Numbered from the stretch's first letter, positions 16,638 to 25,186 are shown. The stretch is 64,000 nucleotides of DNA from Collinsella phocaeensis (GCF_900119895.1 NZ_FQLR01000004.1:1240001-1304000); one strand, 5' to 3'. Notes: generated from the letters alone by a model not told the origin. Program-made: numbers and translations.

Positions 16638-17930
16638 CTAACCCACGGTGCGCAGAATCTGGCAGCGGACGTTCTGAGAGCCGCCGAAGCCGCGCAAAAA
16701 CGTGGTCTGCGGGCGCTTCGCCATCTGGGTGGCGCCGGCCTCGCCGCGCATCTGCTTCACGGCCTCGTAGATGTCGGCGATGCCCGAGGCGCCGTGCGCA
16801 TGGCCGAAGTTGCAGCGGCCGCCGTGCGGGTTGATGGGCTTGTCGCCGTCAAACGCGGTGCGGCCCTCGATGGCGTACTTCCACGCCTCGCCGCGCGGCA
16901 GGTAACCGCACTCCTCGGCCGAGACGATCTCGGAGGCGAGGAAGAAGTCGTTGCACATGAACAGGTCGATCTCGTCGGGCGACACGCCGGTGAGCTCATA
17001 GACCTGCCGGCTGGCCACCTGCGTGGCCCAGTGCTCGTTGTGGACGAGTCCCGCCTCGACGGCGGAGGCCCCGGTGCCGAGCACCTCGATGGGCGTGTGC
17101 GGCACGCCCATGGCGAGTGCCTTCTCGGTGGGCATGACCACCACGGCCGCCGCGCCGTCGCACTTCTTCTCGAAGCCGGTCACGCGCAGGTACTGGGTGA
17201 CCTTGGGGTTATACATGGATTTGAGGTACTCGTCCGCGGTGGCGAAGCCCATCTCGGCCGCGTCCTGCTCGATCGTGGTCTCGAAGTACGCCAGGGGGTT
17301 CGCCACGGCGCCGCGGCGAAGCGACTTCGTGAGGCCGTTCAGGGCATCGTCGATCTGCTCTGCCGTGAGGTCGTAAGTCATGGCGTACTCGTTGATCCAG
17401 TTGTCGAACGAGACGCCGAAGGCGCCATCGAGCGGTCGGCCGTACGCGCGGTCGTAGATCTTGTCGAGCGAGGGAATCATGACCTCTAGGGGAAAGTCCG
17501 TGCGCACGTGCGAGGGCATGTGCTCGACGGGGAGCGTGGAGGCCAGGTCGACCGCGCCGCTGAGCACCACGTCGTAGGCGCCGGACGCCACCGCCATGAC
17601 CGCCTGCTCAAGGGCCACATAGCCCGTGCAGCACGCCTCGGAGTGGTGGACCGAGCCCTTGCCGCGCATGCCGAACCAGTCGGCGACCTGCATGTTGGGG
17701 GTGATGCAGTCGTTGATGAGGTAGGGGTTGGCGGCGCCGTGGTAGAAGAAGTCGACGTCGCGCGGCTCCAGGCCAGCATCCGCGATGGCCTCGAGGGCCG
17801 CGTAGCCAAACGCCTCGCCCTCACCGATACCCTGCGTCTCGGGGTGCTCCTCGAAGTCCTTGAACGGGGTGCAACCCACGCCCACGATGGACACGCTGCG
17901 CGCGTTCTTACCGAGCTTGACCGTTGTCAT
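16638..17930 (-). CDS. SCP-x-type thiolase
   Basis: 430-aa thiolase-fold enzyme that makes or breaks C-C bonds next to a thioester. Cys100 in SEACCTG aligns with the nucleophile; GHAHGASG supplies the catalytic His. The second Cys of biosynthetic thiolases is absent (GFGGSQ near the C-terminus), as in archaeal-type and PhlC-like enzymes that work with a DUF35 subunit. It is first in the minus-strand operon with DUF35, ACP 2, phosphotransacylase, kinase and AcpS. In a catabolic setting it would cleave a beta-keto (or acylated ring) substrate, giving an acyl thioester for the downstream ATP-yielding steps. The start follows AAAGGATGTGAGG. Confidence 0.88.
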   Translation of the reverse strand: MTTVKLGKNARSVSIVGVGCTPFKDFEEHPETQGIGEGEAFGYAALEAIADAGLEPRDVDFFYHGAANPYLINDCITPNMQVADWFGMRGKGSVHHSEACCTGYVALEQAVMAVASGAYDVVLSGAVDLASTLPVEHMPSHVRTDFPLEVMIPSLDKIYDRAYGRPLDGAFGVSFDNWINEYAMTYDLTAEQIDDALNGLTKSLRRGAVANPLAYFETTIEQDAAEMGFATADEYLKSMYNPKVTQYLRVTGFEKKCDGAAAVVVMPTEKALAMGVPHTPIEVLGTGASAVEAGLVHNEHWATQVASRQVYELTGVSPDEIDLFMCNDFFLASEIVSAEECGYLPRGEAWKYAIEGRTAFDGDKPINPHGGRCNFGHAHGASGIADIYEAVKQMRGEAGATQMAKRPQTTFLRGFGGSQNVRCQILRTVG

Positions 17931-18029
17931 GGCCTCACATCCTTTGCTGCAGACGGATACGATAACTCGGATGCTACGGCGTGCGCGCCGCTCATGGAAG
18001 AACGGTCCGGCGCGCGGTGTTCCCCGCGC

Positions 18030-18056
18030 TGGGACATTTTAGCTCCATATGTTCCA
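18030..18056 (-). promoter_or_regulatory. Operator/promoter of the thiolase operon
   Basis: TGGGACAT and ATGTTCCA form an inverted repeat (7 of 8 pairs) with an 11-bp spacer. On the minus strand TAAAAT (18036-18041) lies inside it and looks like a -10 box about 105 bp upstream of the thiolase start. The -35 is weak. It lies between thiolase and the tetR gene, so it is a good candidate site for that regulator. Confidence 0.5.
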
Positions 18057-18147
18057 TCTTGCAGGTCAGAGCAGGTTGTGGCGGCGGCACACACAGCTGG
18101 CGCGCATGCCGTTCACGACCGAGATGCAACCGGCAGGCCGCATGCGC

Positions 18148-18777
18148 CTACAGCTGGCGCGCGTGGTGGCACTCGGAGGGAAACGGCGTTCCCGCGCGCT
18201 CGCCATCCAGGAAGAACGGCGCGTACAGCAGGCGGTTGAGCGCGCCGGCCACCACCTCGGGCGAGAGATCCGGGCGCTTCTCCAGCCAGTATTGGATGAG
18301 GTTGTGGTGCCCGGCGATGGCGAAGGCCAAGTAGAGGTCGCGGTCCTCGGCCGAGCCCGGCACGTCGGCCAGCCGCTCGCGGAAATGCTCGTGCATGAGC
18401 ACCGTCGCCTTGTGCACGAACTGAGGGTCGCCGTGAGGCCCGTTCAGCGCCACCACCTTGTCTCGCCGCTCGTACAGAAGCTCCATGCGACGGATCATCG
18501 TGGGCGTGGGGTCGAGTTCGGACTGGCCGAAGCGCGCCTTGAGCGCATAGCTGTTGATGTCGTGCATGTTCGCCAGAAGATCGGTCTCAAACGCCTTGAC
18601 CACCTCGTCCACGCTTGAGAAGCGCCGATAGAACGTGGATCGCGAGATACCCGCGATCCTCACGACGTCGGCGACGTGGATGTCGGGGATATCCGTCGTC
18701 GCCATAAGCGCAAAGACCGCATCCTCGATCCGCTCGTCGACCGCCTCGCGACGCGCATCGTATCCCCAGGCCGTCAT
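18148..18777 (-). CDS. TetR-family transcriptional regulator
   Basis: 209-aa regulator with an N-terminal helix-turn-helix (about residues 15-60; HVADVVRIAGISRSTFYRRF is diagnostic) and a C-terminal helical ligand-binding domain. The start MTAWGYDAR at 18777 is the first ATG after a purine-rich AAAGGAGAAGGGA stretch, though spacing is long. It lies just upstream of the thiolase operon on the same strand, separated by 217 bp that include a clear inverted repeat, so local control is likely. The ligand, perhaps an acyl thioester or pathway substrate, is unknown. Confidence 0.88.
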   Translation of the reverse strand: MTAWGYDARREAVDERIEDAVFALMATTDIPDIHVADVVRIAGISRSTFYRRFSSVDEVVKAFETDLLANMHDINSYALKARFGQSELDPTPTMIRRMELLYERRDKVVALNGPHGDPQFVHKATVLMHEHFRERLADVPGSAEDRDLYLAFAIAGHHNLIQYWLEKRPDLSPEVVAGALNRLLYAPFFLDGERAGTPFPSECHHARQL

Positions 18778-18892
18778 CGCATACCGTCCCTTCTCCTTTG
18801 CATGCACATGGCCGAACGGCGATCGGGCTCGCACACGGCAAACGACTCCTCATGCCGCCCCCAGGTAGAAAAACACCCAGAAGAACCATCCG

Positions 18893-18929
18893 AAAAAACC
18901 GGTGGGCAGCCAGGCAGCTCCCCACCGGT
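18893..18929 (-). terminator. Rho-independent terminator of the redox operon
   Basis: On the minus strand ACCGGTGGG pairs with CCCACCGGT and is followed by six T. It lies just past the iron-sulfur flavoprotein gene (18978-19943) and separates the redox operon from tetR. Confidence 0.85.
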
Positions 18930-18977
18930 CGGGCGCAAAGCCGCGTGAGCGATACCGCGCACGCGGTCGCGGATACC

Positions 18978-19943
18978 CTAACGCTTGATCTCGAGCGTGG
19001 GGAACTGCATGCTCTTGTAGCGATCGATCTCGTCTTTGACCTCAGGCAGCTTCGCGAAGAACTCGTCGCGCGTCTTGTTGATCTCGTTCAGGTGCTCGGC
19101 GCGGGCGCGGTCGTCGTTCCTGTCGCGGATGAGCCCGTTCTCGGCGATCTTGAGCACCGGCCGGCCGGTCGCCTCGTCCGTCACGAGGTCACCGCCTGCG
19201 CCGCACACCGCGCATTCCCAGGGGAACTCGATTCCGTCCCAATGTGCGTCGCCGGGATAGACCAGGGAGCTGTGACAGTTGGGGCACACGCCGTCATGCG
19301 GGTCGCCCAGCCACGTGCGCTCCTCGACCGGCGTCCTGATTGCCTTGACGATGTTCTCGCCCATCTTGCGGGCACGCGGAAGCTGGTCTCCCCATACGAA
19401 GGTGTTACCCGGACGGCCGTCGCGCGTGGCCATGTAGCGGTCGACCACGGTAAGCGACATGGTGAACATGGTCGCCTGCATGGACTCCAAGGCCAGCGTC
19501 TGCCAGTCGTGCATGGAGCCGCCCACGGCGATGAGGCCGGCGACGGTGTGCGGGTTGCGGTCGACCGCGCCGATGGCGAGCAGGAACGAGAGCTCGTAGG
19601 CGAGAAAGCGCTGGGCCAGGCGCGTGTAGACCGAGCTGGGCGTGAGGTCGTAGGTGGGAACCGCGAAGATGATGCCGTCGCAGGTGTGCATCTCGTTGAT
19701 GATGGCGTCGGCGTCATCCTTGTCCTTGAGCACGCAGCCGCGGTATTCCTTCTGAAGGCCCGCGCCCACCTTGCCCATCTGCATGGTGCAACCCTCGCAA
19801 CCGGTGCACGGCAGGATGTTGTAGTCGAAGAGGTTGATGAGCTCGACCTCTCCGCCCGCCTCCCGGACCGCGCAGAGCGCCTCCTTGGCAAGCGCCTCGC
19901 CGTTGCCGCCGTGCCTTCCGGCACAAATCGCCATGACCTTCAT
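18978..19943 (-). CDS. Iron-sulfur flavoprotein with Zn-ribbon (NADPH-dependent FMN reductase fold, copy 1)
   Basis: 321-aa flavodoxin-fold protein. The N-terminus (MKVMAICAGRHGGNGEALA) binds FMN; CTGCEGC followed later by Cys resembles the compact cluster motif of iron-sulfur flavoproteins. Near residues 215-260, CPNC and CAVCG make a C-terminal zinc ribbon. Such proteins pass single electrons between ferredoxins or NAD(P)H and reductases in anaerobes. The start at 19943 follows AAAGGAG. It ends the redox operon (terminator at 18893-18929). A paralogue is at 25187-26155; the two flank the FAD reductase and electron-transfer genes. Confidence 0.82.
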   Translation of the reverse strand: MKVMAICAGRHGGNGEALAKEALCAVREAGGEVELINLFDYNILPCTGCEGCTMQMGKVGAGLQKEYRGCVLKDKDDADAIINEMHTCDGIIFAVPTYDLTPSSVYTRLAQRFLAYELSFLLAIGAVDRNPHTVAGLIAVGGSMHDWQTLALESMQATMFTMSLTVVDRYMATRDGRPGNTFVWGDQLPRARKMGENIVKAIRTPVEERTWLGDPHDGVCPNCHSSLVYPGDAHWDGIEFPWECAVCGAGGDLVTDEATGRPVLKIAENGLIRDRNDDRARAEHLNEINKTRDEFFAKLPEVKDEIDRYKSMQFPTLEIKR

Positions 19944-20123
19944 GTGAGCTCCTTTCCAGAGCGATAGATACGCAGGCGACGGGCGGCACCTCGCCGCAGG
20001 CCGCCTGCGCCGTTGTGGGTCAGATGCCGCCGGCGCAGACGCGCGAAGCCTCAACGGGCGGAGAGGACACCCTGGAGCGCCAACGCATCGTTGCGGGCGG
20101 ACAGGCATCTGAGTGCATCACGC

Positions 20124-20182
20124 GCGGACCGCGCCGGGTGACGGGGCCGGAGGCGATCGCCCCGTCACCCGGCGCGGTCCGC
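20124..20182. other. Perfect 23-bp inverted repeat in a 273-bp gap
   Basis: Positions 20124-20146 and 20160-20182 are exact reverse complements (GCGGACCGCG... / ...CGCGGTCCGC) with a 13-nt loop. No T tract follows on either strand. It lies between the NuoF-like and flavoprotein genes. It may be a strong mRNA-stabilising or attenuating hairpin, or a remnant element. Confidence 0.6.
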
Positions 20183-20216
20183 AACGTATACGCCTTACGA
20201 GAAAAGATGCGACCCT

Positions 20217-21320
20217 CTACCTGCGACGGATGGGTATGGGGCGCGGCGGGGTGCGCGGTTTTTCGGCACCGGCCTGGATGATGGCGCCCTCGTCGCAGGC
20301 GGAGACGCATGCCCCGCACTGGACGCAGGCCTTCTGGTCAATCACGTGGATGAAGCGCGCCTTGCCGAGGATTGCATCCTCCTCGCACGCGTCGACGCAT
20401 TCGCCGCAGCCCACGCACTTGTCGGGCAGGATGTGATAGGTCATGAACGCCTTGCACGCGCCCGCCGCGCAGGTCTTCTTCGTGATATGCGCCTCGATCT
20501 CGTCACCGAACAGCTCGATGAACGAAGCGGTCGTGCGCCCGGCGGCGCGGCCGACTTCGCAGAGGGACTGGGTCGCCATGACGGGGGCCAAGTCGCGCAT
20601 GAGGTCCAGATCGGCACGCTGTCCCTTCTTGCGGCAGATGTCGCCCACGATGGTGGCAAGCTGGTACGTTCCCTCGTGACCGTAGACGCAGCGACCGCAT
20701 CCCTCCTGGCGGTAGGTCGACAAGATCTCGAGCAGCACCGAGGCGGCGCAGTCCTTCTTGGTCAACACGCGCACGTAATCGGACCCGAGCTCCACGCGCG
20801 CCTCCCCGTCGCCGGCGCTCACGAGCGCGCCCGAGGGAAAGCCAACGTAGACCGCCTTCGCATCGGAGGGCGCCACGCCGGCAGCCGAGCAGACATCGGC
20901 GACCGCGCACGCCTCGGGCAGATCGACAGGCGCATCCGCCCCCTCGATCCAGACCGTGCGCACGCCCGGCGCGCCCAAGAGCTCCGAGCCGGGTATCAGA
21001 CGCACGTCGGGCAGATTGCCGCCCACGTCCGACGGTATGGGCTTCTCGCCACGCGTCACCTGGACGCAGGCGGTGTCGTTCTCGTAGACGAACCCCAGAA
21101 GGGGGTCGGCCTCGATGACGGCATCCGCGCCGAGGCCCAGGGCGCAGCGAAGCTCGTCCGCGAGCGCAGTCTCGCACGCAGGCACAAGGACGCGGAGGTC
21201 GCCTCCGTCCTCGACCGCCGCGCGGATGCGCTCGGCAGCAGCGGCGACATCCGCCTTCAAGAGATGCAGGGAGACGGGCGCCTGGTGATACACGGGCATG
21301 AAGTTGACGATAGTCAGCAT
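20217..21320 (-). CDS. NuoF-like iron-sulfur protein with two 4Fe-4S clusters
   Basis: 367-aa electron carrier. The N-terminal half is strongly diverged from the FMN/NAD domain of NuoF. The part near 205-290 matches the NuoF C-terminal cluster domain, but the usual CxxCxxC reads CGRCVYG, so the third Cys is Gly; a later Cys (SLCEVG) is kept. The C-terminus has two bacterial ferredoxin motifs, CVGCGECVDACEED and CVQCGACVSACDEG. The start follows AAGGAGGG, 15 bp after the upstream gene. With the NuoG/GltD-like protein it probably forms a soluble electron-input module for the FAD reductase. NAD and FMN binding are doubtful. Confidence 0.78.
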   Translation of the reverse strand: MLTIVNFMPVYHQAPVSLHLLKADVAAAAERIRAAVEDGGDLRVLVPACETALADELRCALGLGADAVIEADPLLGFVYENDTACVQVTRGEKPIPSDVGGNLPDVRLIPGSELLGAPGVRTVWIEGADAPVDLPEACAVADVCSAAGVAPSDAKAVYVGFPSGALVSAGDGEARVELGSDYVRVLTKKDCAASVLLEILSTYRQEGCGRCVYGHEGTYQLATIVGDICRKKGQRADLDLMRDLAPVMATQSLCEVGRAAGRTTASFIELFGDEIEAHITKKTCAAGACKAFMTYHILPDKCVGCGECVDACEEDAILGKARFIHVIDQKACVQCGACVSACDEGAIIQAGAEKPRTPPRPIPIRRR

Positions 21321-21335
21321 GTCAGGCCCTCCTTC

Positions 21336-23471
21336 CTAGTATTCGTTCCACAGGCGCGGCGCATGGAGGTCGAGACGCAGGTCGCACTGCAGGCAGCGGC
21401 TCGCTTCGCAGCGCGCCTCATCGCACGTATACGGGGCCTCGAAGGGGGCGAAGGTCTTGGCGCGCACGACCCCCTCGGCAGAAGCGGGCTCCACGCGTCC
21501 GTCGTAGTACCCCTCGGGCACCTTGCCGAGCAGCGGCGAATGCTCGGGATGATCCGTGAGGACCTCCGAGATGTCGCCGTCCCCACCCAGGAACTCATCG
21601 ATGGAGCTCGCGGCGATACGGCCCTGCTCGATAGCGGCGATCACGGACTTCGTTCCCGTGACGCAGTCGCCGGCGGCCCAGACGCCTTCGACGGAGGTGC
21701 GGAGCGCCGCATCGGTCGACACATAGGGGCCATGGGTGAGCTCGAGGCCCATTCCTGCGGTATCCTCGGGTTTCTGTCCCACGGCGAAGATGACGTGGTC
21801 GGCCGGGAGCGTGACCTCCCCGCCTTCGACGAGCTCGGTCACCGCGCGGTGGTCCTCATCGAAATAGAACCGGGATATCTTCTGGACCGTCACCGAGCCC
21901 ACGCGGCCGCTGCCGGGCTCGGACTCGTTGATCGAGTTGAAGGCGTACGCATCGTGCAGGACCACGCCCTCCTCGGCGCCCTCCGCGCGCTCCTCGGGCG
22001 TCGAGGTCATCTTGTCCTCGGCTTCGAGGCAGCACACATCGACGCTCGCGGCGCCCAGGCGCACCGCCGTGCGCGCGCAGTCGTACGCGACGTTACCGCC
22101 GCCGAGAACCACAACATGCCCGCTTGCGTCCAGCGGCGAACCCTGTCGAGCCGCCTTCAGGAAGTCGGTGTTGAGATAGACCCCTGCGAGGTCTGCGCCC
22201 GACATGGGCAGGCGGGTGCCCGCATGGGTGCCCACGCTCACCAGGACCGCATCGAACGCTCCGCCGTGCGCCGCGAGGAGCGCGACGGGGTCGCCTATGC
22301 GCTCGCCGCACCTCAGCTCGATACGCGGGCTCTCATCGCATCCTTGCGAAATCTCTGAGATGGTTGCCATCTCGCGGTCGACCACCTCATCCGGCAGGCG
22401 ATACGCGGGGATACCGTAGCGCATCTGGCCTCCGACCTTCTCGTTGGCCTCGTATACCGTGACCATATGGCCCTTCTCGGCCAGATAGAGCGCCGCCGTG
22501 AGACCCGCGGGGCCCGCACCGACCACGGCGACGCGCTTGCCCGTAAGCGCCTCGTGGCGCACACGCGCCTTCCACGATCCCGTATCGCGCACGGCGGCGG
22601 CCCGCTTGAGGCGGCAGATGGAAAGCGGCGCGGTGAGGCCGTTGCGCTTGCACTCGCTCTCGCAGCTGTGCGTGCAGATGCACCCCAAGGACTCGGGGAA
22701 CGGGACCCTCTCGCGCACCACGGCCACGGCGTCGTCCCATGCGCCGTCCTTGACGTGGCGCAGGTACTCGGGGATATCGATGTGCGCGGGGCAGCCCGAT
22801 CGGCACGGCACGATGTTGTCCTCACGCGAACGGTCGTCGCGCAGGGAGCCCAAGACGTCGATGATGGAGCCCGTGGGGCAGACCTCGATGCAGGCCTCGC
22901 AGAACCGGCAGCCCGCCTGCTCGAGCGTCACGTGCCCGTCGGTGCCGATCCTGATACCGTTCTCGGTATGCTGGTAATCGAGCACGCCGACGCCGCGCAC
23001 ATCGCGGCACGCGCGCACGCAGCGGCCGCAACGGATGCACCGCGTAAACATATGGGTGATGAGCGGGTTGGAGTCGTCGGTCGCCACCGGGCGGCTCTTG
23101 ACGCGCCAGCGCATGGGAGAGACGCCCATGTACTGGTACATGGACTGCAGCTCGCACTTGCCGTACTTCACGCAGCCGGTGCAGTCGGTGGGGTGCGTGG
23201 CCAAGATGAGCTCCATGGCCATGCGGCGAACGCGGTCCGCCGCCGGCGCCTCGGAGTCCACGACCATGCCCTCGCGCGCAGCCGTCTTGCATGCGCAGAC
23301 GGGTTCGGACGCGCCGTCCACGCAGACCATGCAAAGCCGGCAGCCGCCCACGGCCTCAAGGTCGGGATGCTTGCAAAGATGCGGGATGAAGATGCCGGCA
23401 TCGAGCGCGGCGTCGAGAACGGAAGCGCCCTCGGCGGCCTCGACCTGCTGGCCGTTGATCGTTAGGTTCAA
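21336..23471 (-). CDS. NuoG/GltD-type fused iron-sulfur flavin oxidoreductase
   Basis: 711-aa fusion. Domains in order: 2Fe-2S ferredoxin (about 1-80; CKHPDLEAVGGCRLCMVC), His/Cys 4Fe-4S segment (HPTDCTGCVKYGKC), two ferredoxin clusters (CIRCGRCVRAC, CRFCEACIEVC), then a GltD/NfnB-like part with PCRSGCPAHIDIPEY and CICTHSCESEC, the FAD loop VVGAGPAGLTAALYLAEKG and a second nucleotide loop VVLGGGNVAYD. The chosen start is TTG at 23471, 6 nt after GGAGG; the ATG nearby is out of frame. The family moves electrons between NAD(P)H and ferredoxin-type carriers. It sits between the FAD reductase and the NuoF-like protein, so all three probably work together. Confidence 0.85.
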   Translation of the reverse strand: MNLTINGQQVEAAEGASVLDAALDAGIFIPHLCKHPDLEAVGGCRLCMVCVDGASEPVCACKTAAREGMVVDSEAPAADRVRRMAMELILATHPTDCTGCVKYGKCELQSMYQYMGVSPMRWRVKSRPVATDDSNPLITHMFTRCIRCGRCVRACRDVRGVGVLDYQHTENGIRIGTDGHVTLEQAGCRFCEACIEVCPTGSIIDVLGSLRDDRSREDNIVPCRSGCPAHIDIPEYLRHVKDGAWDDAVAVVRERVPFPESLGCICTHSCESECKRNGLTAPLSICRLKRAAAVRDTGSWKARVRHEALTGKRVAVVGAGPAGLTAALYLAEKGHMVTVYEANEKVGGQMRYGIPAYRLPDEVVDREMATISEISQGCDESPRIELRCGERIGDPVALLAAHGGAFDAVLVSVGTHAGTRLPMSGADLAGVYLNTDFLKAARQGSPLDASGHVVVLGGGNVAYDCARTAVRLGAASVDVCCLEAEDKMTSTPEERAEGAEEGVVLHDAYAFNSINESEPGSGRVGSVTVQKISRFYFDEDHRAVTELVEGGEVTLPADHVIFAVGQKPEDTAGMGLELTHGPYVSTDAALRTSVEGVWAAGDCVTGTKSVIAAIEQGRIAASSIDEFLGGDGDISEVLTDHPEHSPLLGKVPEGYYDGRVEPASAEGVVRAKTFAPFEAPYTCDEARCEASRCLQCDLRLDLHAPRLWNEY

Positions 23472-23495
23472 AGCATGCCTCCAGTTGTAAGACGA

Positions 23496-23526
23496 GCGAG
23501 GGCCCTCGCATACGGAAGGCCCTCGC
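23496..23526 (-). other. Hairpin between FAD reductase and NuoG/GltD-like genes
   Basis: GCGAGGGCC pairs with GGCCCTCGC just upstream of the TTG start of the next gene. No T tract follows. It is an intra-operon hairpin, possibly affecting relative expression. Confidence 0.4.
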
Positions 23527-23586
23527 CCCCGCATAAGGCGGGTCACGCGGCGGCACGCGGCCGCCGCGCTCAGGTACGCGAACCGC

Positions 23587-25071
23587 TTAGTACTCGAAGA
23601 GCTTGGCGGCGGCGTTCTCGCCGGCGATGCGGCCGGAGTTCAGGCAGAATCCCATCGTGTTGCCCGGGATGCAGTAGTTGTAGGAATCGCCGTAGATGGT
23701 GCACGCGTCGGTGCCCACGCAGTACAGCCCCGGAATGACCTTGTGCTCGTCGGTCATGACCTCGAGGTTGTGATTGACGAGCACGCCGCCCAGGGTGCCG
23801 TAGGCGCCCACGAACTGCTTGCAGCAGTAGAACGGGCCCTTCTCCAGCGGCTGCATGAACTCGCGCTCCTTCTCGAAGAGCTCGTCGTACCCCTCGGCGC
23901 ACATCGCGTTGTACTCCTCGACGTTGGAGATGAGGCCGTCGACGTCGATCCCCGCTTTCTCGGCAAGCTCCTCGAGCGTGTCGGCCTGGCAGATGGGCTC
24001 GTAGCCGTCAGCGAGGTCGCGCTCCCACTGCTCGTCGAACCCTTCGTAGAGATCGTGCGGATGCACGTGGGAAACGATATCCGGACCGTCCTTCTTCCAA
24101 TGCTTGAGCATCTTGGCGTCGAAGATGGCGTAGCCGACGCGGCCGGGAAGGTGGTTGATTGCGTTGCCCACGAACGTGGTGTTGAAGATCTCGTCCTCGG
24201 GCATGAAGCGCTCACCGTTGCGGTCGCACCAGTAGCAAGGTTGACGGAACGCGCCCTCCACGTAGAAGTGATTCATGTTGTCGGGGAGCTGGTACATGAT
24301 CTCCATGGTGACAGGCGTGTGACCCGCGCCCACGGCATGGCACATGTTGAAGCCGTCGCCATCCATGCCGGGGATGGCGAAGCTGAAGAGGTCCTTGCCC
24401 CATTCGAAGCCCATGTACTTCTTGATCATCTCGGCGTTGGCGCCGAAGCCGCCCGTCGCCACGATAACGGACGAGCAGGAGATCTCGATATCCTCGCCGT
24501 CTTTGTCCTTGGCGCGCACGCCCGTGACAGCCCCCTCGTCGTTGCAGATCAGCTCGGTGGCGGGGGTCTCGAACATGAACTCGACGCCCAGCTCCTGCGC
24601 GCGCTCGGTCATGCGCTTGGTCATCGTGGTCGCCGCTCGCGGGCCGGGCTCGGAGCCGTCCTCGGGCTGGACCACATGCCAGGTGTACTCGCCATCGGCG
24701 TAGGCGCGAGTGCGCTCGCGGGCGCGGAAGGCCGGGCGGACGCTGTTGAACTCCACGCCCATGTCCTGGAGCCAGGCGATGGTGTCACCGGATTTGAAGT
24801 AGTACGCGCGCACCAGGCGGGCGTCCACCTGGTAGTGCGTGTAGAACATGTGGCGGCGGAAGAGCTCCCCGGGCGTGACCTCGATCATCGACGCCTTCTG
24901 CACGGGCGAGCCCGCAGCGGCCGGGCCCATGCCCATGTTGGCGGCGCCGCCGGTGTTGGACGCCTTCTCGAGCGTGATGACGCGGGCGCCGGACTCTGCG
25001 GCGGCCACGGATGCGGCCAAGCCGGACAGGCCCGCCGCGACGACGACGACATCGGTCTCAAGCTGTTTCAT
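23587..25071 (-). CDS. FAD-dependent oxidoreductase, fumarate-reductase/KstD-like
   Basis: 494-aa flavoprotein of the fumarate reductase/3-ketosteroid dehydrogenase family, expected to reduce or oxidise an activated C=C bond. The N-terminal loop reads VVVVAAGLSG (Ala replaces the first Gly of GxGxxG) and the C-terminal FAD loop is near IPGLYCVGTD. No Tat or Sec signal and no haem motif are seen, so it is a cytoplasmic single-domain enzyme needing external electron carriers. Where fumarate reductases have the HGANRLGG block with a substrate-binding Arg, this protein reads YGDSYNYCIPG, so a dicarboxylate substrate is unlikely. It is flanked by iron-sulfur carriers. Probably the key reductase of the locus; the substrate is unknown. 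Confidence 0.85.
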   Translation of the reverse strand: MKQLETDVVVVAAGLSGLAASVAAAESGARVITLEKASNTGGAANMGMGPAAAGSPVQKASMIEVTPGELFRRHMFYTHYQVDARLVRAYYFKSGDTIAWLQDMGVEFNSVRPAFRARERTRAYADGEYTWHVVQPEDGSEPGPRAATTMTKRMTERAQELGVEFMFETPATELICNDEGAVTGVRAKDKDGEDIEISCSSVIVATGGFGANAEMIKKYMGFEWGKDLFSFAIPGMDGDGFNMCHAVGAGHTPVTMEIMYQLPDNMNHFYVEGAFRQPCYWCDRNGERFMPEDEIFNTTFVGNAINHLPGRVGYAIFDAKMLKHWKKDGPDIVSHVHPHDLYEGFDEQWERDLADGYEPICQADTLEELAEKAGIDVDGLISNVEEYNAMCAEGYDELFEKEREFMQPLEKGPFYCCKQFVGAYGTLGGVLVNHNLEVMTDEHKVIPGLYCVGTDACTIYGDSYNYCIPGNTMGFCLNSGRIAGENAAAKLFEY

Positions 25072-25186
25072 TTCTACCTCCTCAATACGGTATATTGCAA
25101 CTCCCCAGACGGAACCACTTGGGCACGCCCGAAGAGGATGCCGGGTCCCATCTGGAGCCCGGCAGATACGAGCAGCGCTTCGGCGC

